Notes under the pieces: generated by a model
What the model was told of the DNA's origin: nothing
Database searches by the model: none
What the model saw: only the letters and a program-made list of their open reading frames with translations
Shown here: positions 17,098 to 27,900 of the stretch, one piece after another
How positions within the stretch are numbered: the first letter of the stretch is position 1
How the letters are laid out: each line of letters begins with the position of its first letter
Translations under genes and position numbers: made by a program
Source: an uncultured Flavobacteriales bacterium
Lineage (GTDB): Bacteria; Bacteroidota; Bacteroidia; Flavobacteriales_G; Salibacteraceae
Length of the DNA: 64,000 nucleotides
Direction of reading: 5' to 3'
NCBI GenBank assembly: GCA_913020435.1
Contig: CAJVZZ010000016.1
Location: 1-64,000 of the forward strand

Positions 17098-20000
17098 ATG
17101 CTCAATAAAATTCTATCATTTTCTTTAAAAAACAGATTTCTAGTATTGTTAGGTGCTGCTATTTTATGTGCTGTCGGAACATATATCGCCAGAAACATGA
17201 ATGTAGATGTGTTTCCAGACTTAACAGCACCTACTGTTACCATACTTACCGAAGCTCATGGAATGGAATCCGAAGAAGTAGAGAAATTAGTTACCTATCA
17301 GCTCGAAACCGCCATGAATGGTTCTCCAAATGTTAGACGAATTCGCTCTTCTTCCGCCGCTGGTATTTCTATTGTTTGGATCGAGTTTGCATGGGGAACT
17401 GATATTTATCGCGCTCGTCAAATAGTAAGCGAACGTATTCCAATGGTTAAAGAGAAATTACCTGAAGGAGTCAGCACGCCTACCCTGGCGCCTATTTCTT
17501 CAATTATGGGAGAAATTATGCTTTTGGGTATCCGTTCAGATAGCTTATCTCCAATGGAATTGCGCACATTGGCGGATTGGACCATTACTCCACGATTAAA
17601 ATCTATCAGTGGAATTGCCAATGTGATTGTAATTGGTGGTGAATACAAACAATATCAAGTACTAGCTGATCCGCAAAAACTGAAGCACTATCAAATAAGC
17701 CTAACCGATTTGCTACAGAGCGTAAAACAGAGCAATCTAAATATATCAGGTGGTGTTATCAATCAATATGGAAATGAATACCTCGTCAAAGGAAACGGCA
17801 GAGCATATGATATTGAGCATTTGCAAGAAGCTGTTGTAAAGTACATCAATGGTCAATCCATTAAAATCAAGGACGTTGCAAATGTTCAAATAGGTCAGGC
17901 AGATAAAATTGGAGAAGGATCAATTAACGCGTCTCCTGCAGTTATCCTTACCATTTCAAAGCAACCCTCAGTGAATACATTAGAACTGACTAACCAGCTT
18001 GATGAGGCGATAACGGAACTAAAAACAACGCTTCCAGCTGGAGTGGAGATAGAAAATCAGATTTTTCGTCAAGCAACTTTCATAGAAGCTTCGATTAGCA
18101 ACCTAAATCAAACACTTCTTGAAGGGGCTCTATTTGTGGGCATTGTGCTTTTAATTTTCTTAATGAACTGGAGAACGACTGCTATATCTCTAATTGCAAT
18201 TCCAGTTTCTTTATTGACATCCATAATTGTTCTCAAGTTAATGGGTTATACCATGAATACGATGAGCCTCGGCGGCATGGCAATAGCAATAGGCGCGCTA
18301 GTAGATGACGCCATAATAGATGTAGAGAATGTCTACAAACGGCTTCGAGAAAACTATCAAAAGCCCAAATTGGAGCAACTGCCCGTTTTGGAAGTTGTAA
18401 AACAAGCCTCCATCGAAATTAGAAGTTCAATCATTATCGCTACGCTAATCATTATTGTCTCGTTTATTCCGCTTTTCTTCCTTAGTGGTATGGAAGGCAG
18501 GCTACTTCAGCCTTTAGGAATTGCTTTTATTACATCAGTAATCACTTCACTAATTATAGCACTAACCCTCACTCCTGTCCTTTGCTCATATCTTCTTAAG
18601 GGAAGTAAAAATACCGGCAAATTGAAAGGAACTAGCGTTGAGGTCTGGCTTCAAAAGCACTACTCAATCCTGTTAGATCGAGTTTTAAATTTCCCGAAGG
18701 TGACAGTTGCCATCACTTTTGGAATTTTTCTTTTGAGTATGGGCGTATTTACCCAATTGGGCAGAAGCTTTTTACCCGAATTTAATGAGGGTTCTTTGGT
18801 TATCAGTGCAGTTGGTGTTCCTGGAATGTCGATTGAAGAAAGCAATAAGAATGGGAAAATGATTGAACGCTTATTACTTGAAATGTCAGAAATAACAGTG
18901 GTAACACGAAGAACTGGCCGAGCTGAACTCGATGAACACGCTCAAGGGGTAAATGCATCTGAAATTGACGCTCCATTCGAATTAATAGGTAAAACAAAAA
19001 CGGCCTTTTTCAGTGAGGTAAGAAAAAAGCTTAGCGCTGTACCGGGAGTCAATATTACATTGGGACAGCCCATTGCGCATAGAATTGACCACATACTTTC
19101 TGGCACTAAAGCAAAAATTGCAATTAAAATTTATGGTAATGATTTGCAACAGCTCTTTGCTTTGGGTAAACAAGTTGCAGAAAGCATTCAGTCAATTAAC
19201 GGGATTATCGATGTGGCAGTTGATCAACAAATCGAGGTTCCTCAACTGCGTATTATTCCAAAAAGACAGCTGTTGTCTGCTTATGGAATGACGGTTGGTG
19301 ATTTGATGCATCAAGTAGACATTGCATTTGCTGGTGAAAAAGCCGGCGAAATCTATGAAGGTCAGCATTACTTCGATATTATCGTACGGTTTCAGAAAAA
19401 AGACAGAAACAGCATGGGGTCGATTAAAAACGCACTGATTAGTTTGCCTGAAGGTGGAAATATTACTTTGGATCAGCTGGCTGATGTCGTTTCCTTAAGC
19501 ACTCCAAATACTATAAGTAGGGAGAAGGTACAACGTAAAATCGTCGTTGCTGCTAATGTGCAGGAAAGAGATTTGAGAGGAGCTGTTAGAGAAATACAAT
19601 CTAATTTAGCTCAAAATATTAATCTACCTATTGGCTACAGAATTGAATACGATGGGCAATTTGAGAGTGAATCTAAAGCATCTAAAAGACTTCTAATTAC
19701 TGCCCTAATTGCTATAGTTATTATCTTGCTACTGCTCTACTTTGAGTTTAAAGATTTAAAGTTGGCGCTCGTCGTTCTGTTGAATTTACCGTTGGCATTA
19801 ATTGGAGGAGTTTTCATTGTATATTTTACTTCAGGCATTATTAGCATTGCTACAACGATTGGCTTTATTAGTCTATTTGGAATTGCCACTCGAAACGGAA
19901 TTCTACTGGTGTCGCGCTATGAAAATCTAAGAGCGGAAGGTCTAATTGGAAATACATTGCTAAAGTCAGGAGCATTGGATCGGTTGAATCCGATTCTAAT

Positions 20001-20178
20001 GACAACATTCACTACTGGCATGGCTCTAATTCCTTTAGCCTGTAATGGCGCGCAAGCCGGAAATGAAATCCAAAGCCCCATGGCAATTGTGATACTAGGT
20101 GGTTTGCTATCTGCTACCGTTTTGAATCTTTTTGTGATTCCATGCATTTATAAATTGCTTCATTTAAAAACAGCGTAA
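17098..20178 (+). CDS. Heavy-metal RND efflux permease (CzcA/CusA family)
   Basis: 1026 residues, the usual length of the family, with 12 membrane segments and two large periplasmic loops. Landmarks: MNVDVFPDLTAPTVTI and EAHGMESEEVEKLVTYQLE at the N-terminus, GGMAIAIGALVDDAIIDVENVYKR in TM4 with the acidic proton-relay residues, SGTKAKIAIKIYG and GFISLFGIATRNGILLVSRYE near the end. It exports a heavy metal cation by proton antiport. The TM4 sequence does not clearly match the Cu/Ag or the Zn/Co/Ni pattern, so I leave the metal open; the His-rich partners fit Zn, Ni or Cu. Confidence 0.94.
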   Translation: MLNKILSFSLKNRFLVLLGAAILCAVGTYIARNMNVDVFPDLTAPTVTILTEAHGMESEEVEKLVTYQLETAMNGSPNVRRIRSSSAAGISIVWIEFAWGTDIYRARQIVSERIPMVKEKLPEGVSTPTLAPISSIMGEIMLLGIRSDSLSPMELRTLADWTITPRLKSISGIANVIVIGGEYKQYQVLADPQKLKHYQISLTDLLQSVKQSNLNISGGVINQYGNEYLVKGNGRAYDIEHLQEAVVKYINGQSIKIKDVANVQIGQADKIGEGSINASPAVILTISKQPSVNTLELTNQLDEAITELKTTLPAGVEIENQIFRQATFIEASISNLNQTLLEGALFVGIVLLIFLMNWRTTAISLIAIPVSLLTSIIVLKLMGYTMNTMSLGGMAIAIGALVDDAIIDVENVYKRLRENYQKPKLEQLPVLEVVKQASIEIRSSIIIATLIIIVSFIPLFFLSGMEGRLLQPLGIAFITSVITSLIIALTLTPVLCSYLLKGSKNTGKLKGTSVEVWLQKHYSILLDRVLNFPKVTVAITFGIFLLSMGVFTQLGRSFLPEFNEGSLVISAVGVPGMSIEESNKNGKMIERLLLEMSEITVVTRRTGRAELDEHAQGVNASEIDAPFELIGKTKTAFFSEVRKKLSAVPGVNITLGQPIAHRIDHILSGTKAKIAIKIYGNDLQQLFALGKQVAESIQSINGIIDVAVDQQIEVPQLRIIPKRQLLSAYGMTVGDLMHQVDIAFAGEKAGEIYEGQHYFDIIVRFQKKDRNSMGSIKNALISLPEGGNITLDQLADVVSLSTPNTISREKVQRKIVVAANVQERDLRGAVREIQSNLAQNINLPIGYRIEYDGQFESESKASKRLLITALIAIVIILLLLYFEFKDLKLALVVLLNLPLALIGGVFIVYFTSGIISIATTIGFISLFGIATRNGILLVSRYENLRAEGLIGNTLLKSGALDRLNPILMTTFTTGMALIPLACNGAQAGNEIQSPMAIVILGGLLSATVLNLFVIPCIYKLLHLKTA

Positions 20179-20393
20179 TTTTTGTGAAACAATAAAATAA
20201 ATGAATCATAAAAAGTTGGTATGTGACACAAATTTTTTTAGTCTTAAGATTTGATTATAAAATCAATTTTTAATTTATTAGAACATGTTTACAATGAACT
20301 TTATTGCAATTAAACCGATTTAAACGAATTTAAACGATAGATTTACTTATTATTTAACTGAGTATAAAATCAACTCTTGAATTATTGCATCGT

Positions 20394-21827
20394 ATGAAAG
20401 ATCCAAGAGCCCTTATTCTTTATAGTGATTATTTATCCGATATAGCTGTTCCCGTTCTAAATAAAGCTGGAATAAAATATTTTGCATCGAAAATAGACAT
20501 TACTGTTAGTATTGATGAAAAACTTGCTAAGATCTACCCGAGTTTAATAATAATTGAATGTTATAGAAACAAAAAGGAGAATTTAAGACTCTTGAAGAAG
20601 TGCATTACCGCATTTAAAAACTCGAATATCGTTTTTGTAACTGAATCCGGAGAACTTAACAGTTGTATTAAATTGATAAAAGCGGGCGCTGATGAGGTTA
20701 TTTTTCGTTCAGAAATAGCCGCAAAAATTAATTTATTCAAAGAACTTGCAGGGTCGTTGAATTATAAAAAAAGCGCTGTAGAGAACGATTCTCAAAACGT
20801 AGCTAATATTGGTAGCTGGATATTCAACATGGAACAAAATGAACTCTTTTGGTCAGATATAACCAAGAGACTGCATGAGGTTCCTGAAAACTATGCACCG
20901 AATATCGAAGACGCCATTAATTTTTATAATGAAGGTTGGAGTCGAGACAAATTATTGGGATCATTTAATGAACTCACGCAAACAGGAAAAAAAGTTAAAT
21001 TGGAATTGCCTTTAACTACTGCAAAAAATAATAAAATATGGGTGAGTGCAAAAGGTGAGGCTCAATTTATTGGCGAAAAATGCGTTCGTCTTTTTGGAAC
21101 ATTTCAAGATATTACTGCTCAAAAACTACTTGAAAAGCAATTGAGGGATTCCGAACTCAAATATCAAAAGGTTGTTGAAGCTTCAAGTGATATTATTTGG
21201 GAAATTGAGATAGGAACAGCTGTCGTTCATTACGTTAATATTAATAGTGCTAAAACAAAATCTTTTCAGGAATTTAGATTAGGACGTTTCTTAAGACTAA
21301 TACATGATGAAGATCGATCTAGATTTATTAAAAGCATGAGAAATAATATTTTAAACCCTGAACTTAACACCTGGAATTGTCAATATAGAATAAAAAATAG
21401 AACAGGTAATTATGTTTGGATTGATGATAATGCCTCAATAATCAGAAATAGAGAGGGAAAAGCCTTAAGAATTATAGGAGCCGCAAAAAATGTTACAGAA
21501 AAAAAGAATTACATAAAGAAGGTAGAAAATCAGAACGCTGCTTTTCAAAAAATCAGTTGGACTCAATCCCATATCTTAAGATCACCAGTGGTAAATATTT
21601 TAGGATTGTTAGGCTTATTAAAAGCGGAATTAAAAGCTAATACTCAACCCAAAGAAGTTAAAGAAATTAAAGAAATTATATCACTACTGGATTTTGCGGC
21701 GCATAAGCTTGATAAAACTATTAAAGAAACGGTAAAGCAATCTAGTGAAGCGCTAGAAGTAATAGAAAGCGAGGGCTTCCTTTCAAGTAACCCAACTATT
21801 TCAATTGAAGAAGGCACCTTTTTATAG
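20394..21827 (+). CDS. Pseudo-receiver, two PAS domains and DHp helix pair, no kinase catalytic domain (copy 2)
   Basis: 477 residues from ATG 20394 (MKDPRALILYSDYLSD). It is a clear paralogue of the protein at 11485-12912 with the same order of parts: receiver-like domain with LIIIEC in place of the phospho-Asp segment, PAS 1 (GSWIFNMEQNELFWSDITKRLHEV), PAS 2 (ending IIGAAKNVTEKKNY) and a DHp with QSHILRSPVVNILGLLGLL. It also ends without an HATPase domain. Similarity extends into the bases just before the start (TTATTGCA-C-G-RTGAAAG). The two copies flank the metal efflux genes in direct orientation, so they may respond to metals or simply mark a duplication that bracketed the operon. Confidence 0.85.
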   Translation: MKDPRALILYSDYLSDIAVPVLNKAGIKYFASKIDITVSIDEKLAKIYPSLIIIECYRNKKENLRLLKKCITAFKNSNIVFVTESGELNSCIKLIKAGADEVIFRSEIAAKINLFKELAGSLNYKKSAVENDSQNVANIGSWIFNMEQNELFWSDITKRLHEVPENYAPNIEDAINFYNEGWSRDKLLGSFNELTQTGKKVKLELPLTTAKNNKIWVSAKGEAQFIGEKCVRLFGTFQDITAQKLLEKQLRDSELKYQKVVEASSDIIWEIEIGTAVVHYVNINSAKTKSFQEFRLGRFLRLIHDEDRSRFIKSMRNNILNPELNTWNCQYRIKNRTGNYVWIDDNASIIRNREGKALRIIGAAKNVTEKKNYIKKVENQNAAFQKISWTQSHILRSPVVNILGLLGLLKAELKANTQPKEVKEIKEIISLLDFAAHKLDKTIKETVKQSSEALEVIESEGFLSSNPTISIEEGTFL

Positions 21828-21992
21828 AAGATAATTCCCGTAGCTGAAGAAAATACTCCTAGTGCAACTGGATCTAAATTATTCTTTTGGCATGCTAAGG
21901 AATGGATTGAAGTACAAATCTGAATATTAAAAATATTTTCCTTAGTTAAACATTGTTTCCCAGTAACTTTTTAGGAAAAAACCATATTAACA

Positions 21993-22808
21993 TTATGGAA
22001 ATGCCTTTTTGCCATAGACCATAAGTGCATTCCATACTTTAGAATTGCCACGTGCATCAAGTATTTCGGTATGTGTAATATTATCCTCAGAAACCAGTTC
22101 TTCAATCCCGAACTCTTTAAGCAGTTCGATTAAGATTTCTGAGTTTCCGTACTTCCAATTTTCGGTTTTCTGGAAATTCAATGGGCTTGTCAAAACAAAT
22201 AGTCCTCCTGGTTTGAGAACGGCAATAATTTGTTCAAGAACTAACCGTACATCTCCTACTCTATCAATTAAAAAGGTATTTATAACCACATCAAATGAAT
22301 GGGACTTGAATGGCAATTTCAAAGCATCACCTTGCATCAAATGCACATTAGGCAGGTGTTTACCAATCACCTCAAAAGGAGCTAATCCTGAAGATGAAAG
22401 ATCAATTTGAAGTTGCTCTCCATCCAACAAAATTTGTTTTGCTCTTCGCAGCATATTTAAAGAATAATCAAAGCCAAAAAAATAATCATTGTCAAAAAGC
22501 GTCGAAGCATCATATAGTGTTCTTCCAACTCCGCAGCCAACATCCAAAACGAATAAAGGATTTGAATTGGTTTTGAATTCTTTTAAAAGAACATCATTAA
22601 TTCTAGAATAGACACTTTTAGTTTCATTTTGAGTGTGAACATCAGTATAAGCCAAACAAGTGTAGAAGTCAATATTATCGGCAATACTCTCGTACTTATC
22701 CTGAGCACTTTCGGCTGTGCTTTTTGGAGAAAAACAGAGAATTCCATCTTCTATGGAATAGGAATCCTTTAATTCTTCTTTAAGCAGTTGTTGAATATCA
22801 AACATCAA
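21993..22808 (-). CDS. Class I SAM-dependent methyltransferase
   Basis: 271 residues. SAM-binding motif I is VLDVGCGVGRTLYDAS (about residues 92-107), followed by FGFDYSLNMLRRAKQ (acidic loop), MQGDALKLPF (motif II region), FDVVINTFLIDRV and LKPGGLFVLTSPL. This is the Methyltransf_11 / UbiE-like fold acting on a small molecule; the substrate cannot be told. It stands alone between the PAS gene (converging) and the SLC13 transporter, and the N-terminal 80 residues are not recognisable. Confidence 0.85.
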   Translation of the reverse strand: MMFDIQQLLKEELKDSYSIEDGILCFSPKSTAESAQDKYESIADNIDFYTCLAYTDVHTQNETKSVYSRINDVLLKEFKTNSNPLFVLDVGCGVGRTLYDASTLFDNDYFFGFDYSLNMLRRAKQILLDGEQLQIDLSSSGLAPFEVIGKHLPNVHLMQGDALKLPFKSHSFDVVINTFLIDRVGDVRLVLEQIIAVLKPGGLFVLTSPLNFQKTENWKYGNSEILIELLKEFGIEELVSEDNITHTEILDARGNSKVWNALMVYGKKAFP

Positions 22809-23139
22809 TGATGCGTTTAATTTTAAACCACCAAATTATACCATTTTTTAATTTCTTGAAGTAACTGTTAATACTGAAAATTCAAATAAGCATTACTACG
22901 ACTATCTATCCAGATAGTATTGCTTTTTCTACAAGTAAATTAGGTAGGTTTTGGTTCATGTAATTTTTTAGGGATTTGTTGGTTTTAAAAATCCATGGCC
23001 ATTTTTTTGTAGCCTCAGGTAATTCTCGCAAAGACGAATATCTGCATTCGTAAACACTATTAATTAATAAATGTTGAGATTCCCTTTTTCAAGGGAATGA
23101 CGAATCGTTTTAGTTTTGAGCCGAGGAAGAATGAGTAAC
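22809..23139. other. Intergenic region with a REP-like palindrome
   Basis: About 330 bp between the methyltransferase and the SLC13 transporter. Its only notable element is the small palindrome at 23076-23106 listed separately. Confidence 0.4.
23076..23106. repeat. REP-like palindrome, copy 1
   Basis: Reads GATTCCCTTTTTCAAGGGAATGACGAAT: a short inverted repeat (CCCTT/AAGGG) with the GATTC ... GAATGACG frame. The same frame, with a different arm sequence, occurs at 47540-47570 and, with a longer interior, at 45348-45416. All three are intergenic. Confidence 0.5.
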
Positions 23140-24576
23140 TTAATTTCCGAAAACCAAAGGTACCAACCAATAAACCAACGTACTCAATAGCACAATAGTT
23201 GCGATATTTAAGACAAAACCAACCCGCATCATTTGTTTGATTTTGATTTGTCCGCTGCTGTAAACCACAGCATTAGGAGGCGTAGAAATTGGCATCATAA
23301 ACGCACAACTCGCGGCTAGAACAACTGGAACAGTCAGCTCAAAAGGATTAACGCCTAATTGGTCACTAATTCCAAAAACTACAGGAATTAAAACCGTAAC
23401 TAAAGCCACGTTACTCATAATTTCAGTGGCAAACAGACTCAGCGTAGCCAATCCAATAATTAATAACAGCAAACTAACTGTTAAGTTACTAGCGACAAAA
23501 TCTCCTACAATATCAATTGCTCCAACGGATTGAAGTCCTGCAGCTAAGCTTAACCCACCGCCAAAAAGCAATAAAATTCCCCATGGTAAATCTTTCATTG
23601 CTTTCCAATTCAGCAAAAACTCACTTGAACTCAACTGCACAGGAAGACAAAACATAAGTAACCCCCCAATCATGGCTATGGAGGTGTTATTTAGCACTAC
23701 ACTGCCAAAAATCAGAGTATTTACTTGCCCCTTGAACATCCACAATGAAGCAGTAAGCACAAATACTGAAAGCACCATAGACTCGGCCTTTTGCATTTTC
23801 CCCAATGCTGATAATTCATTAGCAATAAGCTGCTTTGCGCCTTCTATTTTAGGCAATTGGATTTTAATCATGCCTTTGGTCAGAACAAAATAAGTTATGG
23901 TCAACATTAGAACTCCAAACGGAACTCCGATTAGCATCCATTCTCCAAAGCCGATTTCAATTTGGTAGTGTTCCGACAAAAAACCAGCAAAAACGATATT
24001 TGGAGGAGTTCCGATAAGCGTCATAGTTCCTCCGATATTAGCGGAATATGCGATGGCCAGCATTAGTGCTAAACCAAATTTCTTATATTCCTTAGTTTCT
24101 TCTTGCTGCTTAAGCAACTGCATTACGGACATGGCAATTGGCAACATCATTACAGTGGTTGCCGTATTGGAAATCCACATACTCAAAAAAGCGGTAGATA
24201 TGCTGAACCCAAGAATAATTCCTGTTGGTTTAGTTCCAGTTATTTTGATAAGATTGAGGGCGATGCGCAAGTGTAATTTGCGTTTTTCCATTGCTAAAGC
24301 AATAATAAATCCTCCCATAAAAAGGAAAATTATTGGATTGGCATAAGGCTGAAAAGTTTCTTTGACCGAGAAAATACCTAAAGCTGGGAAAAGCACCATT
24401 GGTAAAAGTGCGGTAACGTAAATGGGAACGACTTCAGCTATCCACCAAAGGATCATCCAAAAGGCAACACCAAGCATCAATAAAAGACTGGAATCTTGAT
24501 AATTAGTATGCATCAGCAGACTAACCAACCAAACGAATGGTCCAAGGAAAAAAGAAATTTTTTGAAAGGTTGACAT
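23140..24576 (-). CDS. SLC13/DASS family sodium-coupled anion transporter
   Basis: 478 residues with about 11-12 membrane segments. Family motifs: SNTATTVMMLPIAMSVM (first SNT motif, about 130-150), GTPPNIVFAGF and, in the second half, MPISTPPNAVVYSSGQIK (STPPN motif). It is expected to import di- or tricarboxylates or sulfate with Na+. Dicarboxylate is the most likely substrate for this subgroup but is not proven by sequence. A single gene with no operon partner. Confidence 0.9.
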   Translation of the reverse strand: MSTFQKISFFLGPFVWLVSLLMHTNYQDSSLLLMLGVAFWMILWWIAEVVPIYVTALLPMVLFPALGIFSVKETFQPYANPIIFLFMGGFIIALAMEKRKLHLRIALNLIKITGTKPTGIILGFSISTAFLSMWISNTATTVMMLPIAMSVMQLLKQQEETKEYKKFGLALMLAIAYSANIGGTMTLIGTPPNIVFAGFLSEHYQIEIGFGEWMLIGVPFGVLMLTITYFVLTKGMIKIQLPKIEGAKQLIANELSALGKMQKAESMVLSVFVLTASLWMFKGQVNTLIFGSVVLNNTSIAMIGGLLMFCLPVQLSSSEFLLNWKAMKDLPWGILLLFGGGLSLAAGLQSVGAIDIVGDFVASNLTVSLLLLIIGLATLSLFATEIMSNVALVTVLIPVVFGISDQLGVNPFELTVPVVLAASCAFMMPISTPPNAVVYSSGQIKIKQMMRVGFVLNIATIVLLSTLVYWLVPLVFGN

Positions 24577-24948
24577 ACTACAATCTCTACTATTTTTTAA
24601 TCACAGCAAAATACACTAATTGGTATTAAAATGAACGAAACAAAGTGATTTGAATTGATCCAAACAGCGAATTAATCTCACCGATTATTTTTAAAAAGAC
24701 GCTATTTATGTTGTCTTCAAATCACTTTTGCTACTTAGTTGAGCTGGAACACATTCAGCTTAAAAGTGAACGATAAAAGAAGCTTTTATAGAATGCACTG
24801 CAATAGCTAGTTTGAAATGGAAAAGTAATCCAATAGCTTTACTACAAACATTCAATTCGAACACTTACTCAAAAAAAAAGCTCCTTTCCTGCTAAACGCA
24901 AGAAAGGAGCTTTAAAAATTGAATTATTATCCAGTAACTATTCTTCGC
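24577..24948. other. Intergenic region with terminator
   Basis: About 370 bp between the SLC13 gene and the giant T9SS gene. The only notable element is the strong hairpin at 24871-24915; no frame of interest. Confidence 0.4.
24871..24915 (-). terminator. Rho-independent terminator of the giant T9SS gene
   Basis: AAAGCTCCTTTC pairs with GAAAGGAGCTTT around a loop of about 13 bases; on the minus strand it is followed by nine T. It sits 34 bp past the stop codon of the 1767-residue protein. Confidence 0.85.
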
Positions 24949-27900
24949 CTATCTATTTAAAGTTATACGGCGTGCTGCATTTCCTTTTGCAGACGTAAGC
25001 GAAATAAAATACATTCCCGGTGCTTCGTTACTCAAATCAAATTGACCTTGGTAAATTTCTGGCATATTATGAAGATCTTCTTTGTACACAATACTGCCTT
25101 GAGCGTTCATTATGTGCAACTGAACACTAACTCCTTCCATTCCTTCAATGACTGCATTTACAAGTCCATTAGTAGGATTAGGATAGAATATCAAAGAAGA
25201 AGTTGTCATTACAGTTTCATCAATACTTACACAAACTGCTTCATAATTTACATTGATCGTATCGCTATAAGAACAAGCAGCGTTTGTTGCTGAATCAGTG
25301 ACCAAAACAGACCAATCAGCTGCTGTTGCAACACTTATATTTTGTGTAGTATCTCCATTACTCCATTTGTACAACATGTTGCTCAACTTCGGATCCAACA
25401 ATACTGTTGCATCTCCACAAATTGAAGTGTCTGATCCTAAAGTAAAGATTGGATTTGTCTCAACAACTATGTTTTGCGAAGCAGAATCTTGACAACCAAT
25501 ACCATCGATAAACTTATAAGTAATTAGATGTGTTCCAATCAAAGCAGTGTCTGGACTAAAAATACTATCGGTTACTCCAGTTCCTGCATAAGTTCCACCT
25601 AAAGGTAAACCTTCGATTAATGTTCGATTTGAATCCAATGCACAAGTATAACCTAAGTTACTCAGTGCAGCTGAAGGTGCTGCACTAACCATTACATTCT
25701 GTGCTGTTGAATCGCTACAATTGTTTCCATCATTATAGACATAAGATACTATGTGACTTCCTGCTCCTGATGCAATTGGATCAAAGCGATTTCCAGTAAC
25801 TCCAGCACCACTATAAACGCCACCAGCTGGTGTTCCTTGATTCAGTGCTATGGTAGCAGAATTATCGCAGATAAAGTTGCTTAAAATAGTGGATAAAATC
25901 ACTTTAGGTAAACTGTCTACTGTTGATGTGATTTTTGATGAATCACCACAGCCATTGACATCTGCAAATACATAAGACAGTGTATAGCTTCCTACTCCTG
26001 CAGTAATCGGATCAAACTGATTTCCGCTTACTCCAATTCCTGAGAAGCTTCCGCCTGTTGGAATAGCAATCAAGTTAATAACTGGTGCATCAATACAAAC
26101 TTTAATAGTTTGAGCAAATATTACTCTTGGCACTGAGTCAACTGTTCTTGTTTGAATGGCATTATTTACACAACCATTGCTATCCGTAAAGGTGTAAACC
26201 AAGGTATCTGTTCCAGCTGCAACTGGTGTGAAAATTCGGTTATTCACATTCACTCCAGAATAAACACCACCTGAACCTATTGGTAATCCACCCATCAAAG
26301 AATCAGGACCTGCATTCAAGCAAATATTATTTATTGCTGAAAAGCTTACTACTGGCAATCCATTCACCTTAGCAGTAAATTGTGTTGAGTCTGAACATCC
26401 GTTAACATCGGTAAATGTATACAGTAAATTATGTGTTCCTGCACCAGACACATTTGGGTCGAATACATTTGAAGTGATTCCCACTCCAGAATAACTTCCA
26501 CCTACAGGCAAACCACCGCTTAATGCAAGTACTCCTGCATCAATACAACGATTGGCCAAAGCACTCATTGTTACAACAGGCACTGAATCAACTATAACTG
26601 CAGCCGTATCGACTACCGTACAATTATTAGCATCAGTAAAACTATAGTACAATCTGACGCTTCCTCTGCCACTAATTGATGGATCAAAATTACCTGCGCT
26701 AACTCCGGATCCAGAATAAACTCCTCCAGTTGGAGTTGCTCCACTCAATGCTTTTGCACTTGCATTAGCACACAACGCAGCTGGATTGGCAAAGCTCACT
26801 ATAACTTGATTTGGCTGTGTAATATTAACTGAAGCCGTATCAATACATCCCTTACTATCAGTAACAGTAACGGTATAATTATTAGCTATTAATAAGCTTG
26901 CATTGGCAGTCGCGTTGTTGTTACTCCATAAGTAATTATATCCTGTACTTCCGCCTACAGCTGATGCAGTTGCAGCGCCATCGCTAAATCCAAAACAACT
27001 CACATTTGAATCCAACACAATTGAGGCAACTAACACTGCAGGCTGAGTAATAGCGATTGAAGCCGAATCAACACATGATTTAGCATCAGTAATAATAACT
27101 GAATAACTCGCTGGTCCTAGTTTGTTAATACTAGGCGTTGTCTTAGAATTACTCCAAGCATAAGTGTATGCACCAGTACCTCCAGTAGCGGCAGCCTTTA
27201 AAACTCCATTGCTATCTCCATTACAAGTAATTATTGAATCTAGAGTGACAGAAGCAATCGGATTTGGGCTAACATATACCGTATCTGAAATAGAACTACA
27301 ACCTTGTTTGGAAGTAACTATTGCAGAATAATTACCAATAGTTGCTGCGGTATATTTAGGAACTACTGAAGAATCAGCAGCTGCGCCATTGAGTGTCCAA
27401 ATAATTTTTGAAGCATTTGATGCACCGGTAAGCGAAATTTTACCACCTACACATTTTGAACTTGAACTATCAAAAGCAGCAGTTAAGACTCCTGAAGGAG
27501 TCAATGTAATGTTTACACTATCCGAGCAACCATTAGCATCAATAACTGTTATAGTATAAGTTCCATTTGCTAAATGTGATTGATTTCTATATTTTGAACC
27601 ATTACTCCATGCATAAGAATAACCTCCAGTTCCTCCTGTTTGAGCAACCGTTACTTCACCATTTGTTGAATTCCCACAAAATGGACTAGTATTAACTGTC
27701 GCACTTGCTACTAATGCAGGTGTTGCGACAATGGTGACTGTTGAGCTGTCTTTGCAGCCTATACTGTCTATAACATTTACTTTATAAGTACCAGGAGCTA
27801 AATTCGAAATACTTGTTGAACTGGAGGCTCCGGTATTGTTCCATAAAACGGTTACAGGACCTGTATTACCTACGGTAATAACTTCGGCAGACCCATCATT

